A stretch of DNA of 64,000 nt from Kroppenstedtia guangzhouensis (GCF_014637345.1 NZ_BMEX01000005.1:1-64000); one strand, 5' to 3'; numbered from the stretch's first letter, positions 7,757 to 17,870 are shown. The notes: generated by a model not told the origin, from the sequence alone. Numbers and translations: made by a program.

Positions 7757-7905
7757 GAAAAGGGAGTCGTGCACTGCCAAAGCGACCTTTACCATCCTAC
7801 CGAGCGGAAATCTGGAGGGAGGGGCGTTTAGGGGAAACATTCTACCTTGTGATATCTTCTAAGGCTTTGCCCCTCCCATCCAAAAGATTCGGAGCGGACA
7901 GTCAT
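7757..7905. repeat. family B palindromic repeat
   Basis: It shares with 20446-20640 the strings ggGAGTCGTG, TGCCAAAGCGACCTTT, GGGCGTTTAGGGG and AAGGCTTTGCCCCT, in the same order. GGGAGGGGC and GCCCCTCCC form an internal inverted repeat, so it folds as a hairpin. It is noncoding. Confidence 0.7.
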
Positions 7906-8029
7906 TACTTTCTTGCTGGATGGCAACCGGAACATGGTAGAACACGATCTCCCCAACCAAAATATGGCTAATCAACAGGCTGGGATTTTTTCATTTACTT
8001 TTTTCTCATGAATAATATTCTTCAAACCT

Positions 8030-8221
8030 CCCCCCCTAACTTAATTGAATATCATTCAAAAATCGTTGTGAAAAAGTCCATCAGAGGGAGGGGTGGGTTT
8101 CACACGGAGCGTCTTTGGCTCTTTTAGAACTTTGGCACCGGAATGTGAAACCCAATCCCGACCGTCTTGGAGCGCACTAAATCACAACGCTTCTAATAGT
8201 TTTCAAATTTAGTTAGGGGGT
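8030..8221. repeat. family A palindromic repeat, copy 1, with extended arms
   Basis: The core 8062-8195 has the family ends (cGTTGTGA on the left, TCACAACGCTTCTA on the right) and the inner pair GGGTTTCACA / TGTGAAACCC. Outside the core, CCCCCTAACT-type arms at 8030 and 8221 also pair, so this copy is a nested palindrome. It fills the gap between the RHS gene and its probable immunity gene. Confidence 0.75.
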
Positions 8222-8255
8222 AAAATTACAGCAAGCATTACTATACTACTACAAA

Positions 8256-11200
8256 TCAGCCAAAAATTCTTCCATTGTTCTTCTTGTATCCCAAACGAGG
8301 GTCTACATATCTGTCAATTACTTTCACCATTATTTGACCTACACTGTTGCCTGCTAATGCTAACGCAGTGTTGAGGAAAGCTCCCATAACTATTCTGACA
8401 CGTGAAAAGTTTTTCCTTTGAAATCTACGGGCAATTGTTCTTGTAAGGCGATAAAAACTCTTTTTTATAAGCCGTTTGTACGCTTTTCTTGCCAAATAAG
8501 CCTGCCAACCACCCCAAGCAGCAATTGCTAAGTCAATAATGATTGCTGCGTACCTGTTCCTTATTCCGGCTTTTCCATTTGGATCTACATTGCTAACTGG
8601 ATCATTTTTTGTGTAGATATACTTATTCAAACTAAGCTGCTCATCCTCAAACCCCTCAAACGAATCCCTCGTCAAAAACCTTCCCGTCTCCGGGTTGTAA
8701 TACCGGCTCTGCAGATAATACAGCCCCGTGACCTCATCATACCGATACCCTGCATACCGATACGGATTCTCCACCGTCCCTGTTTCTTTCAGCAGATTCC
8801 CGAAGGCATCGTACTCATACGATGCCACGACTTCTCCGGTGGAGTCGGTGAGGGCGGTTACATCCCCCCGGTAGTTGGTCTGGTAATAGTAGGTCTTCCC
8901 GCCCCGGGTCATACTGACAAGCTCATTGTTGGCCCCGTAGGTGTAGTGGGCCACGATCTGGTGGTTCTGATCCGTCTCATAGATGACGTTGTTGTTCCCA
9001 TCATAATGGAACGTGATCGTCTGGGAACCGGTGGTCATGGTCTTGCGCATGCCGTCGGCCCGGTAGGTGAAGGAGGCGAGGGTTTTGTCCCCTTCCTTGA
9101 CGGCGGTGAGGCGGTTTTCGGCATCGTAGACGAAGGTTCGTTTGCCGTCGTGGGTCAGGTTGCCGTTTTTGTCAAAGGTGTGGGCCTGACCGTCCACCTG
9201 GGTCAGTTGGTCGGCATCGTCGTAGCTGTAGTTCGTGGTGGTCGCGATGCCGTTTTGGGTCACTTTCTTCGTCAGCCGGTTGCCCGTGGCATCGTAGGTG
9301 TATTCCGTGACGGTGCCGTCGGGCCGGGTTTCCTTGACCAGCTGTTCCAGCTCGTCATAGACGTAGGTGGTGGTTCCCTTGGAATCTTTCACCTGGGTGA
9401 TGTTGCCTTTGTTGTCGTAGGTGTATGTGTAAGATTCCCGCTGTTCCCCGCCCTTGTCCAAAACCACCTGCTGTGTGAGATCGCCGGCGCCGTTGTAGCT
9501 GAAAAGGCTGACGGTGCCATCTTCATTTTTGCGGCTGGCAACGCGATCGTTCTCATCGTAAGTGTAGATCGCACGGTTTTTGCCGTTTTCGGTCACTTTG
9601 GTGAGCTGATCCACTTCATTATAACCCATACCCTGGGTCACGGTCGTGCTTCCGGCAGTCAGTTTTTGTTGGGTGACATTGCCGTTCTTGTCGTGAGTGT
9701 ATTCGGTTTTGTTGCTTCCCGGCTCAGTCACCGTCTTCAGCTTGTTGTCATCGTCGTAAGTGAAGGTGGTGGATTCGTTTTGGGCTTCATCTGTCTCCTT
9801 GGTCACGTTGCCGTTGGCATCGTAGGCAAAGGAGTATTTTTTTGTTCCATTGTGGGACACAGAAGTCGGCCGATTCACGACATCATAGCCATACTCCACG
9901 GTGTCGCCGTTGGGCTGGGTCACTTTCGTCTGGTTTCCGTTCAGGTCGTAGGCGAAGAGAACGGATTGTCCCAGTGCATCGGTGATTTTCCGCACTTCGT
10001 CCATTTCATTGTACTCATAGGTGGTCGTTTTTTCCCGGGCGTTGGTCACCTGGGTTTTGTTGCCGTTGGGATCATACCGGTAGCTGGTTTCCCCCTGCTT
10101 GGCATCGGTCACCTGGGTGAGGCGGTCCAGACCGTCATAAGTGAAGGTGGTGGTATCTGCTCCTCTTTTCTCGCTGGTGACATTGCCCACGGTATCATAA
10201 CCGGATTCCGTGACCCGTCCCTGGGGGTCGGTGGTCTTGGTCTGGTAGTTCCCGTTGGTGTCATAGGCATTCTTCGTTTGGACTGAGCCCACCATCACCT
10301 TGGCCGTGTCAAACCAAGCTTTTCCGGTTTGTTCGCTGTACTCGTAGAAGACCTTGATATTGTCAAAGGGCTTGGTGGTCTTCAGTTGGGCGGTACGATG
10401 CTGCCAATCATGGGACTTCGTCCGGTCGAAGTTGTGGGTGAAGGTTTCCTGACGGGTGGATCCTTGATACGTCTCAATGATGTATCCATAGACACCGGCG
10501 GGTCGAGGGTTGTCCACTTTGGAAAACCCGGACACCGTCAGGATGGAGCCTGCTTCTCCCTTCAGCTTGACATCCTGGCGAACCATTTTCCACTTATCTA
10601 CATTCCCCACCAGCTTCACAGACTGTTTGCCGGCATGCTTCTCGGTGCTGTCCAGACCATCGGGACCTTCGATGTTTCCGGCCAGATACCAGCGATCCGG
10701 AATGTCGTCGACGGGGTCATCATTCCGTTCGAAGTCTCCGTTTTCCAGGATATTGTAGGCACCATAAAAGCCTTCTTCCACCTGCAATCCATCAAAGCGA
10801 TAGGTGCCGTCAAATTGGCCGTTCTTCCCAAATGCGTAGGCCCGAACCCGAAAACGGGTGGTCTCTTGGGGGAAGGCTTCGGGTTCCACCGCCACATGCA
10901 GCCGGGTGGGGCTGTGGGTGCCGCTGAGCTCCTTGGACTTGATCCGTTTGGTGATATTGCCATTTTCATCATAGCCGGTGGCCTGAATTCCGGCGATTCC
11001 CTTGGCATTGGCGGTTTGGACAAACCCACTGACAAAATAGGCCTTTTTGGAATCATAGGGGATAAACTTGCTGCTCCCGATCAGCGTATCCTCTCCGGGG
11101 CTGACGATTTGGATCCGTTTATCGCCCAGGGTGATTCCGTCCACGGTCAGTCCGCCGTTGGTCCAGGTCACCTTGTTGGCCCCACTTTCAGTCCACTGGT

Positions 11201-13832
11201 ACCAGTCATCGGGCCAATTGTCATTGTTCCGGTCGATCTCGAAGCTGCCGTTGCGGGCCAGGTTGTCCCCTGGACTCATGGAAGAGGTCTCTTCGATGAC
11301 ATTTCCATAAGCATCCACTTTGGTGGCAGAGGATTTTTCCGCCGGATCGGTGCTGGAGGTTGGGTTCCCTTCGTCATCGTATTCATTGACGGTGGTGTTT
11401 CCCTCCGGATCTGTCTCCTTGATCGGATTGTTGTTTTCATCGTATTCTGTGGTCGATTTCTCATTCAGCGGATTGGTGACGCTGGTCAGGTTGCCATTGC
11501 CATCGTAAGTGTAATTATACGTGGCATCGCTGCCCTTGGCATTGGCGTTGGCATCCTTTTGACTGACCAGTTCGTTTTGATCATTATAGACAAAGGTCTG
11601 TTTGTAGTTGAGACCGTTGGGATCCTGGGTGATTTGAATCACATTGGCGTATTCATTGTGCGTGTAGACCGTCGGCGTTCCCTTGGGATCGGTGACCGTG
11701 GTGATCCGGTGAGTCCCATCGTACGCAAATGTAGTGGTGGCGGTCTTCACTTGTCCGTCCACCGTTAAGGGTTGGGACAGCTTTTTCACCCGATCTTCGC
11801 TGTCATATTCGACGGTTCTTACGTTTCCATTGGGATCTTGGACTGAGGTTATACGATGTCCGTCACCATATCCGTAAGTAACTGTGGACAAAACTTTCCC
11901 GTCAGCCTCTTTCTTCGTCACCGTTTTCAGGTTGCCGGCGGCATCATAAGTATACTCTGTGCTGCGATTGGCAGGATCGGTTATTTGAGTGACCCGGTTG
12001 TCCGCGTTATAGCTCAGATTGGCTTTTCGTCCGGAAGCATCGGTGATGCTGGTCGGGTTGGACCCGGTATAACCGATGGTCGTCTTATTGTTGTTGGAAT
12101 CCGTGATCGAAATCAGGCGACCGGAGGTGTTGAACTGGTATTTTGTCTGATCGGTATCTTCCAAGATGTACCCGCTCTTTTTTGTCAGCTCAAAGTGTTT
12201 CCCCGGCGGAGCGGTATAGGTCCCGTCCCCGTCAGGAATGAAAGTGTGGGTGGTACCATCCTCATCCGTGTAGAGCAGGGGACCTTGGCCGTGGTCCGTG
12301 ATCCGTTGCTCCAGATTGCTGGTCCAGCCATGGCCGAAGATTCCACTTTCCATGGAACGGCTGTTATAGGCCCGGCTGACTTCGGCGGGAATACCTCGAC
12401 CCGAAATATTCATATCCGTTTCCTGCAAAAAGAAGTTTCCGTTATACGTATTCACATTGGATGCCGCTGTGGTCCAGAACTCCTCTTGGCCCAAGGGATC
12501 GATCGTATAGGTAATCGTCAGCTTCGGCTTCCGGGTGCCTTCGTAATTGGCAAACTCACTGGAATAGTAGGACTTGCGGTCGTTGGTTTCCGTGGCATGA
12601 CGGAGAGAAACCCCGTGGTTGGCGGTCTTTCCGGTGTACCAGTCCCGGGCCAGGGAAGTCAGATCAAAATCGTACCAGCCGGCATCTGTCACTGTCTGAT
12701 TGGAGATAGCGGTACCGACGGCAGGCTGTTTATTCCAGGTGGCCGTGGTTTCGGACCAATTCTCCGTGATCGGGTGAAGATTCTCCCGTTCCGCCTTGGT
12801 TGAAGTGTTGGTTTGATAAACACTTAACTTGGCCGACGTGATGGTGGCACTGCTCAACAGCGGTTGCAGATCAAACTTCAGCAGGGCCCGGCTTTTTCCA
12901 TGATCAGGGTTGTTCCCCACGGTGAAGTAAGTGACCGTGCCGAAGTTGGTCGTCGGTTGTTTCTCCCCCACAAAGGTGTCTTGGGCTTTGTCACTTCCCT
13001 GAACCACCAGTGACGGATCCACTGTCACAGGGAAGGCCCTCTCTTTTTCTTGCAACCATTTTTCATCCAGTTCCAGATCGAGGTAGGTTTTATTTTCCTT
13101 GCTCCGGATCTGGAATTGAACATCTCCGGAATAGCGGAGATTTTGATCCACCATGAAAGGTCGGGGAACGGAAAAAGCAACTTTCCCCTTGGAATCCACG
13201 AAGTCGATGGAGCCGTCTTTCTGTTTTTTCGCTTCCACGCCTTGGGTGTCCAGGGTCATGGTCAATTTGTTCTGCCCATGGTAGCGGTCGAGGACCCATT
13301 CTTCTTTGACACCGTTGTGATCTGTGTAGTAGACCAAGTGGGTGTCGGGATAGACATGATTATAGGCAATCCGGTTTCCTTTTTTCTCGGCCTTCACCTT
13401 TTTCCCATCCACGAGCCCTAAATCAACGGAAGCGGAGCCCAGTTGAAAGCGGAGGAGTTTCTTCGCCCCGGTGTGAGGTGCAAAGCCGGCCCGGTAGCGG
13501 TTGGCTTTATTTTGATAGGAAAGCTCTGAATCCAAAGCTTGGGTGGAAGAAACGGTTGCAATTCCGTTATCAATTTCCTCCCAGGTGCCCTTCTCCTTGA
13601 AATGAATCGGCTCCAGGTACTGTTCCAACATATATGTGTTGTCGCCCTTGATGTATGTTTTGGAATTTTCCGTGCGCAGTTCTACAATTTCGCGTTTCTG
13701 ATTCAACTGTTCCTGTCTTGCTTTTTCCGCTGCATAAACCTCGGCATAATCCGGCAACAGCGTAGCTCCGATCAAAGCGATGATGACCAGCACGGAAATC
13801 CAGGACCATTTTTTCAGTAGATGGGGTGTCAT
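8256..13832 (-). CDS. WapA-like secreted RHS/YD-repeat polymorphic toxin
   Basis: This encodes 1858 residues from the ATG at 13832, chosen because AGAGGAGA precedes it and a typical signal peptide follows (ISVLVIIALIGATLLPDYA, cleavage near residue 34). An in-frame ATG 37 codons upstream lacks a site. About 270-444 is a DNRLRE-type beta-sandwich, as in WapA. About 455-610 is the DUF6531-like start of the RHS shell. YD repeats run at about 600-850 and 1190-1720. Two carbohydrate-binding-like jelly-roll segments (NGSFE at about 856, NGDFE at about 1027) interrupt them. The RHS core end YYLQSRYYNPETGRF lies near 1714 and the boundary VDPNG near 1752. The final 106 residues are the variable tip, basic with two hydrophobic stretches and possibly membrane-acting. 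Known relatives deliver the tip into neighbouring cells. The tip activity is not recognised. Confidence 0.9.
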   Translation of the reverse strand: MTPHLLKKWSWISVLVIIALIGATLLPDYAEVYAAEKARQEQLNQKREIVELRTENSKTYIKGDNTYMLEQYLEPIHFKEKGTWEEIDNGIATVSSTQALDSELSYQNKANRYRAGFAPHTGAKKLLRFQLGSASVDLGLVDGKKVKAEKKGNRIAYNHVYPDTHLVYYTDHNGVKEEWVLDRYHGQNKLTMTLDTQGVEAKKQKDGSIDFVDSKGKVAFSVPRPFMVDQNLRYSGDVQFQIRSKENKTYLDLELDEKWLQEKERAFPVTVDPSLVVQGSDKAQDTFVGEKQPTTNFGTVTYFTVGNNPDHGKSRALLKFDLQPLLSSATITSAKLSVYQTNTSTKAERENLHPITENWSETTATWNKQPAVGTAISNQTVTDAGWYDFDLTSLARDWYTGKTANHGVSLRHATETNDRKSYYSSEFANYEGTRKPKLTITYTIDPLGQEEFWTTAASNVNTYNGNFFLQETDMNISGRGIPAEVSRAYNSRSMESGIFGHGWTSNLEQRITDHGQGPLLYTDEDGTTHTFIPDGDGTYTAPPGKHFELTKKSGYILEDTDQTKYQFNTSGRLISITDSNNNKTTIGYTGSNPTSITDASGRKANLSYNADNRVTQITDPANRSTEYTYDAAGNLKTVTKKEADGKVLSTVTYGYGDGHRITSVQDPNGNVRTVEYDSEDRVKKLSQPLTVDGQVKTATTTFAYDGTHRITTVTDPKGTPTVYTHNEYANVIQITQDPNGLNYKQTFVYNDQNELVSQKDANANAKGSDATYNYTYDGNGNLTSVTNPLNEKSTTEYDENNNPIKETDPEGNTTVNEYDDEGNPTSSTDPAEKSSATKVDAYGNVIEETSSMSPGDNLARNGSFEIDRNNDNWPDDWYQWTESGANKVTWTNGGLTVDGITLGDKRIQIVSPGEDTLIGSSKFIPYDSKKAYFVSGFVQTANAKGIAGIQATGYDENGNITKRIKSKELSGTHSPTRLHVAVEPEAFPQETTRFRVRAYAFGKNGQFDGTYRFDGLQVEEGFYGAYNILENGDFERNDDPVDDIPDRWYLAGNIEGPDGLDSTEKHAGKQSVKLVGNVDKWKMVRQDVKLKGEAGSILTVSGFSKVDNPRPAGVYGYIIETYQGSTRQETFTHNFDRTKSHDWQHRTAQLKTTKPFDNIKVFYEYSEQTGKAWFDTAKVMVGSVQTKNAYDTNGNYQTKTTDPQGRVTESGYDTVGNVTSEKRGADTTTFTYDGLDRLTQVTDAKQGETSYRYDPNGNKTQVTNAREKTTTYEYNEMDEVRKITDALGQSVLFAYDLNGNQTKVTQPNGDTVEYGYDVVNRPTSVSHNGTKKYSFAYDANGNVTKETDEAQNESTTFTYDDDNKLKTVTEPGSNKTEYTHDKNGNVTQQKLTAGSTTVTQGMGYNEVDQLTKVTENGKNRAIYTYDENDRVASRKNEDGTVSLFSYNGAGDLTQQVVLDKGGEQRESYTYTYDNKGNITQVKDSKGTTTYVYDELEQLVKETRPDGTVTEYTYDATGNRLTKKVTQNGIATTTNYSYDDADQLTQVDGQAHTFDKNGNLTHDGKRTFVYDAENRLTAVKEGDKTLASFTYRADGMRKTMTTGSQTITFHYDGNNNVIYETDQNHQIVAHYTYGANNELVSMTRGGKTYYYQTNYRGDVTALTDSTGEVVASYEYDAFGNLLKETGTVENPYRYAGYRYDEVTGLYYLQSRYYNPETGRFLTRDSFEGFEDEQLSLNKYIYTKNDPVSNVDPNGKAGIRNRYAAIIIDLAIAAWGGWQAYLARKAYKRLIKKSFYRLTRTIARRFQRKNFSRVRIVMGAFLNTALALAGNSVGQIMVKVIDRYVDPRLGYKKNNGRIFG

Positions 13833-14312
13833 GTGTTTTGTTTCTCCTCTCGTCTTTTTCTTTTCAGGACCGTTACCGTTGTAGATTTGGTTGTCCCAGA
13901 TCGCCTCCATACCTGAAATAATCAAGTATAATTTTCTCTTCATAAAAATGAAAATTATACCCGCAGAACATTTAATACGACAAAGGATTTATTTCTCCTC
14001 CTTTTCATCTATAAAAAAATTGCAGCTAGACCTCCACAGACAGAAAATGGATTAAAAAAAGGAAGTCACCGACCTTTTACTGCCTTGATTCTTACTTTGA
14101 AAGGACTGACAGCGGTCGAACACCTGTGGGAACAGGCTCCAAATGCCCGGTTATCGTCCACATCCAAGATAGTACTAGTTCACATAGGCTATCTTTTTTT
14201 GAAAAATAGATGAATAGAATATTTTTGGTCGAAAAGGGCATCAAAGGGGACTCCGCTCTCGAATAAAAGAATACGAGCATTTCCACTATCAAATTAGTCA
14301 AAGGAGTCTGCC
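13833..14312. other. divergent intergenic region between RHS gene and amidase gene
   Basis: It should carry the promoters of both flanking genes, but no convincing -35/-10 pair was picked. It contains an AAGATAG...CTATCTTTTTTT hairpin with T-run on the + strand near 14166-14202, which would end any transcript reading from the RHS side toward the amidase. No gene is supported here. Confidence 0.5.
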
Positions 14313-17300
14313 ATGAAAACCTTTACTCCCAAGCTTTTGGTCACGCTTTTCGGAGTTATCGCTCTTCTCTTGCTCCTATCCATTCCGATCGTCCCGGCTT
14401 CTTGGGCCAAGCCCACTGCGGTCAAAGTGATGGCGGATGAGGTCCATCATCAAACACCCGCCGATTTCGCCAAGGGGAAAACAAAAAACCTGGATCTGAC
14501 ACAGAAGGGACAGAAGGCCGTCCTTTCCATGGAGGATGAGAAGAAGTCTTCAGAATACGTCTCTCCCATCATCCAGTCTGATTTCCCTTTTACTGATGCA
14601 GCTGTCCATTGGAAAGAGGGCACCCGTCCGGTTCAGGACACTTCCCCCAATGACTGGGTTCAATTCTATGTCCGCACTTCCAAAGACAAGGAAAATTGGA
14701 CCGGGTGGGAAGCGGTCAGTGCCGACCCCAACGAGGGACGGGATGATCTGCAGACTCCGGAGCTGTTCAGCAATCTGATCGTGGCGGATCATGCACGCTA
14801 TCTCCAATACAAGGCGGTCTTTAAACCCGGTGAAGATGCTGACGCCCTCTTGCAGGATGTCAAGGTGACCTTTCTCAATTCCGAAGATGGAGAAAAAATC
14901 CCGGCAAAAGGTTCCGTCTCTCTCGGCTCCCTGATTGCGGACAAGGCGGAAGCCGTGATCAACCGTCCGCCGGTGGTGAGCCGTGCGGAGTGGGGAGCCG
15001 ACGAATCTCTGCGCTATATCAATGGGAAAGAAGACTGGCCCCGGGAGTATGCCTCCAAGGTGACTCACCTGGTCGTCCACCATACCGACACACCCAACAA
15101 CGAGCCGGACCCCGCCGCCCGCATCCGGTCCATCTATTATTACCACGCCAAGACGAGAGGCTATGGTGATATCGGATATAACGCCATTGTTGGAAGTGAC
15201 GGTCGCATCTATGAAGGACGGAAAGGGAAAGACGGGGATGTCCTCACTCCCGGCGTTGTCGGGGCACACGCCTTCTCCTTCAATAATGGCACTTTTGGCA
15301 TTTCCCTGTTGGGAAACTACAGTGAGATGAAACTGCCGGCAAAAATGCGCAGTGCGATGGTCGACATGTTGGCCTACCAGGCAGATCTGCACGGGATCGA
15401 TCCCCGGAGCAAGGCGGATTTTGTCCGTAACTATCCCTACGACAACCCCAGTGTTCCGAAAACAGACCGCGACGTGGCCACGATCCAAGGGCACGGGCAG
15501 TTGCCCCGGGCCAGCACCTCCTGCCCCGGCAGTTATGTCAAGGCGGACTTGCCCAACATTCGAACGAGTGTAAACAGCAAGATGAATGAGGACAGTAAAA
15601 CGATCACCCTGGACAATGCCGATCCCGACCATGTGGCTGAAGGCGACTGGGTAACCTCCACCAATGTACCCGGATATTACGGCTCCAACTACCAAGCCAA
15701 TGACAAAGCGCTCCTCGGGATCGCACCGGATACTTTCACCTGGAACTTCAATCTGCCCGAAGCGGGTACCTACCAGGTGTTTGTTCACTACACCTCCGCT
15801 TCCGATCGGGCCACGAATGCACCATACATCCTCCACACCAAGAACGGCGAAGTGACAAAAACCGTGAACCAACAGGTAAACGGCGGCCAATGGGTGGATA
15901 TCGGTGCGTATGAGTTTAACTCCGGGGCCAACAAAATTGTGCAAACCGATGATGCTGACGGCTACGTGATCGCTGACGGAATCCAGCTGAAAAAACTGAA
16001 TTCCAACCCGCAGCCTTCCAAACTGATTATTGATAACACGGACACCGGCTACGTCTCGACGGTCGGCACATGGAAAAAATCCACCAGTGCCCCCGGTTAC
16101 TACGGTTCCAACTACCAAACCCATGCCAAAGGGACCGGCGCCAACAGCTTCACCTGGAACTTCATGCCGCCGGAAACCGGGGTTTACCGGGTCACCGTCC
16201 GTTACAGTTCATATTCGGACCGGGCAACCAATGCTCCCTATACTGTCACCTATGCCAATGGCTCCTACACCAAAAAGGTGAACCAACGCTCCGGTGGCGG
16301 CAACTGGGTGGAACTGGGGGTCTTCCCCTTCCAACAAGGGAAAGCGGCCAAGGTGAAGCTGACAGATCAGGCGGATGGCTATGTCATTGCTGATGCTGTC
16401 CAGTTTGAAAAGGTGGACGGGATGAAAATCGTTGACAACGGGGACAGCGGCATGAGCAAAACCGGCACCTGGAAGAGCTCCACCAGCCAGAAAACCTACT
16501 ATGGAAGCGACTACATTTACAGCCATAAAGGAACCGGGGCCAACACCTTCACCTGGAATCTGAACGCTCCGGAAACCGGGACCTACAAGCTCTACGCCCG
16601 TTGGCAACCCCATACGGACCGGGCCACCGACGCCCCTTTCACCGTTCATCACCAAAACGGTCAGACGGTCAAAAAAATGGATCAGCGGACCACCACTCAC
16701 CGCGATAAATGGGTGGCACTGGGTACCTTTAATCTTGCCCAAGGCACGGGGAAAGTCGTCCTCTCCGATCAAGCCAACGGAATCGTCGTCGCTGACGCCA
16801 TCCTGATCGAACGGGTCCCTGACATGGTGATCAGTGACAACACCGATGCCGGCAACGAGGGAATCGGCACTTGGAAAACCTCCTCCAACGTGAAAGGCTA
16901 CGAGGGGACCAACTACCAATACAGCCAGAAAGGAACCGGAAACCATACCTTCACCTGGAATTTCCAAGTGCCCAAAACCGGATCCTACAAAGTGTATGCC
17001 AAATATCTTTCCTACACCGACCGGGCCACCAATGCTCCTTACACCATCCATCATCAAAACGGTGAATCCGTGAAACGGGTCAACCAACGCACCGGCGGCG
17101 GAGTTTGGGTGGAGCTGGGAACCTACACCTTTAACCAAGGAGCAGGGAAAGTCGTTCTCTCAAACAACGCCGACGGCATTGTGGTCGCTGATGCAATCAA
17201 GCTGGAACAGGCCCCGGTCACCGTCACCAGTGACAACAGGGACCCGGGCAATGTGGGAGTCGGAGCATGGAAGCCCTCCACTAACCGTCCCGGATATGAA

Positions 17301-17615
17301 GGCACCGACTATCAGTATGACTACAAAGGAACCGGAGATAATACCTTCACCTGGAATCTGAACATCCCCGAGAGTGGTTCCTACAAGGTTTATGTCAAAT
17401 ACCTGGACTACAAAGACCGGGCCACCGACGCACCCTATACCGTCCACCATCAAGGGGGCAAAACGGTGAAACGGGTCGATCAGCGCTCCGGCGGCGGACA
17501 ATGGGTCTACCTCGGGACTTGGAACTTCGCCCAGGGTACCGTCAGCAAGGTCGTCCTCTCCGACAATGCTGACGGCATTGTGGTCGCCGATGCAGTGCGA
17601 CTGGTGAAAAACTGA
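14313..17615 (+). CDS. secreted N-acetylmuramoyl-L-alanine amidase (PGRP/Amidase_2) with five C-terminal beta-sandwich repeats
   Basis: This encodes 1100 residues with an AAAGGAG site before the ATG. A signal peptide lies at about 1-33 (LLLLSIPIVPASWA). Residues 220-425 form a PGRP-type amidase domain: VVHHTDTP has the first zinc His, HAF and the later GHGQLP and TSCPG elements supply the rest, so the zinc site looks complete. Five repeats of about 133 residues follow, starting near 434, 573, 707, 841 and 973. Each begins DN-x-D, contains TFTWN, DRAT-APY, VNQR/VDQR and GG-WV-LG, and ends VVADA. They resemble golvesin C-terminal-like carbohydrate-binding domains. It probably cuts stem peptides from glycan at the cell surface. 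It is transcribed divergently from the RHS gene and has its own terminator. Confidence 0.9.
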   Translation: MKTFTPKLLVTLFGVIALLLLLSIPIVPASWAKPTAVKVMADEVHHQTPADFAKGKTKNLDLTQKGQKAVLSMEDEKKSSEYVSPIIQSDFPFTDAAVHWKEGTRPVQDTSPNDWVQFYVRTSKDKENWTGWEAVSADPNEGRDDLQTPELFSNLIVADHARYLQYKAVFKPGEDADALLQDVKVTFLNSEDGEKIPAKGSVSLGSLIADKAEAVINRPPVVSRAEWGADESLRYINGKEDWPREYASKVTHLVVHHTDTPNNEPDPAARIRSIYYYHAKTRGYGDIGYNAIVGSDGRIYEGRKGKDGDVLTPGVVGAHAFSFNNGTFGISLLGNYSEMKLPAKMRSAMVDMLAYQADLHGIDPRSKADFVRNYPYDNPSVPKTDRDVATIQGHGQLPRASTSCPGSYVKADLPNIRTSVNSKMNEDSKTITLDNADPDHVAEGDWVTSTNVPGYYGSNYQANDKALLGIAPDTFTWNFNLPEAGTYQVFVHYTSASDRATNAPYILHTKNGEVTKTVNQQVNGGQWVDIGAYEFNSGANKIVQTDDADGYVIADGIQLKKLNSNPQPSKLIIDNTDTGYVSTVGTWKKSTSAPGYYGSNYQTHAKGTGANSFTWNFMPPETGVYRVTVRYSSYSDRATNAPYTVTYANGSYTKKVNQRSGGGNWVELGVFPFQQGKAAKVKLTDQADGYVIADAVQFEKVDGMKIVDNGDSGMSKTGTWKSSTSQKTYYGSDYIYSHKGTGANTFTWNLNAPETGTYKLYARWQPHTDRATDAPFTVHHQNGQTVKKMDQRTTTHRDKWVALGTFNLAQGTGKVVLSDQANGIVVADAILIERVPDMVISDNTDAGNEGIGTWKTSSNVKGYEGTNYQYSQKGTGNHTFTWNFQVPKTGSYKVYAKYLSYTDRATNAPYTIHHQNGESVKRVNQRTGGGVWVELGTYTFNQGAGKVVLSNNADGIVVADAIKLEQAPVTVTSDNRDPGNVGVGAWKPSTNRPGYEGTDYQYDYKGTGDNTFTWNLNIPESGSYKVYVKYLDYKDRATDAPYTVHHQGGKTVKRVDQRSGGGQWVYLGTWNFAQGTVSKVVLSDNADGIVVADAVRLVKN

Positions 17616-17626
17616 TCAAACACCCC

Positions 17627-17662
17627 AAGGCATCACCTCGATGAAGGTGATGCCTTCTTTAA
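17627..17662 (+). terminator. rho-independent terminator of the amidase gene
   Basis: AAGGCATCACCT pairs with AGGTGATGCCTT across a 7-base loop and is followed by CTTT, 12 bases after the stop codon. Confidence 0.85.
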
Positions 17663-17870
17663 TGGATCCTATAGGGTCGGTATTCGTCAGGTCCAGCCAC
17701 CCACCAGGTTCGTTTACTTTCGGTTTCGCCGGACCAACCAACACATCAATCCCCAATAGTTAAAAGGAGATGGGATCGAAGGGAATTCGCAGTAAATCGA
17801 TCTTGATTTATACCATACTGAATGATACCCTTATTTTTGGTAGTAATCTGAAACAGAGGAGGTGGACAGG

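Noticed and set aside
8946-12803. Long open frames on the + strand (8946-10286, 10329-11768, 11856-12803) opposite the RHS gene
   Set aside because: They are antisense shadows. Composition is Gly/Val/Ile-rich from mirrored YD-repeat codons, there are no ribosome binding sites, and the minus-strand protein has clear domains.
14092-14301. 69-codon minus-strand frame upstream of the amidase
   Set aside because: It spans the intergenic hairpin and probable promoters, with no ribosome binding site or recognisable product.
14550-17138. Large minus-strand frames (14550-16124, 16209-17138) opposite the amidase gene
   Set aside because: They are periodic like the tandem repeats on the other strand and have no start signal. 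The + strand product has a signal peptide, a catalytic domain and repeats.
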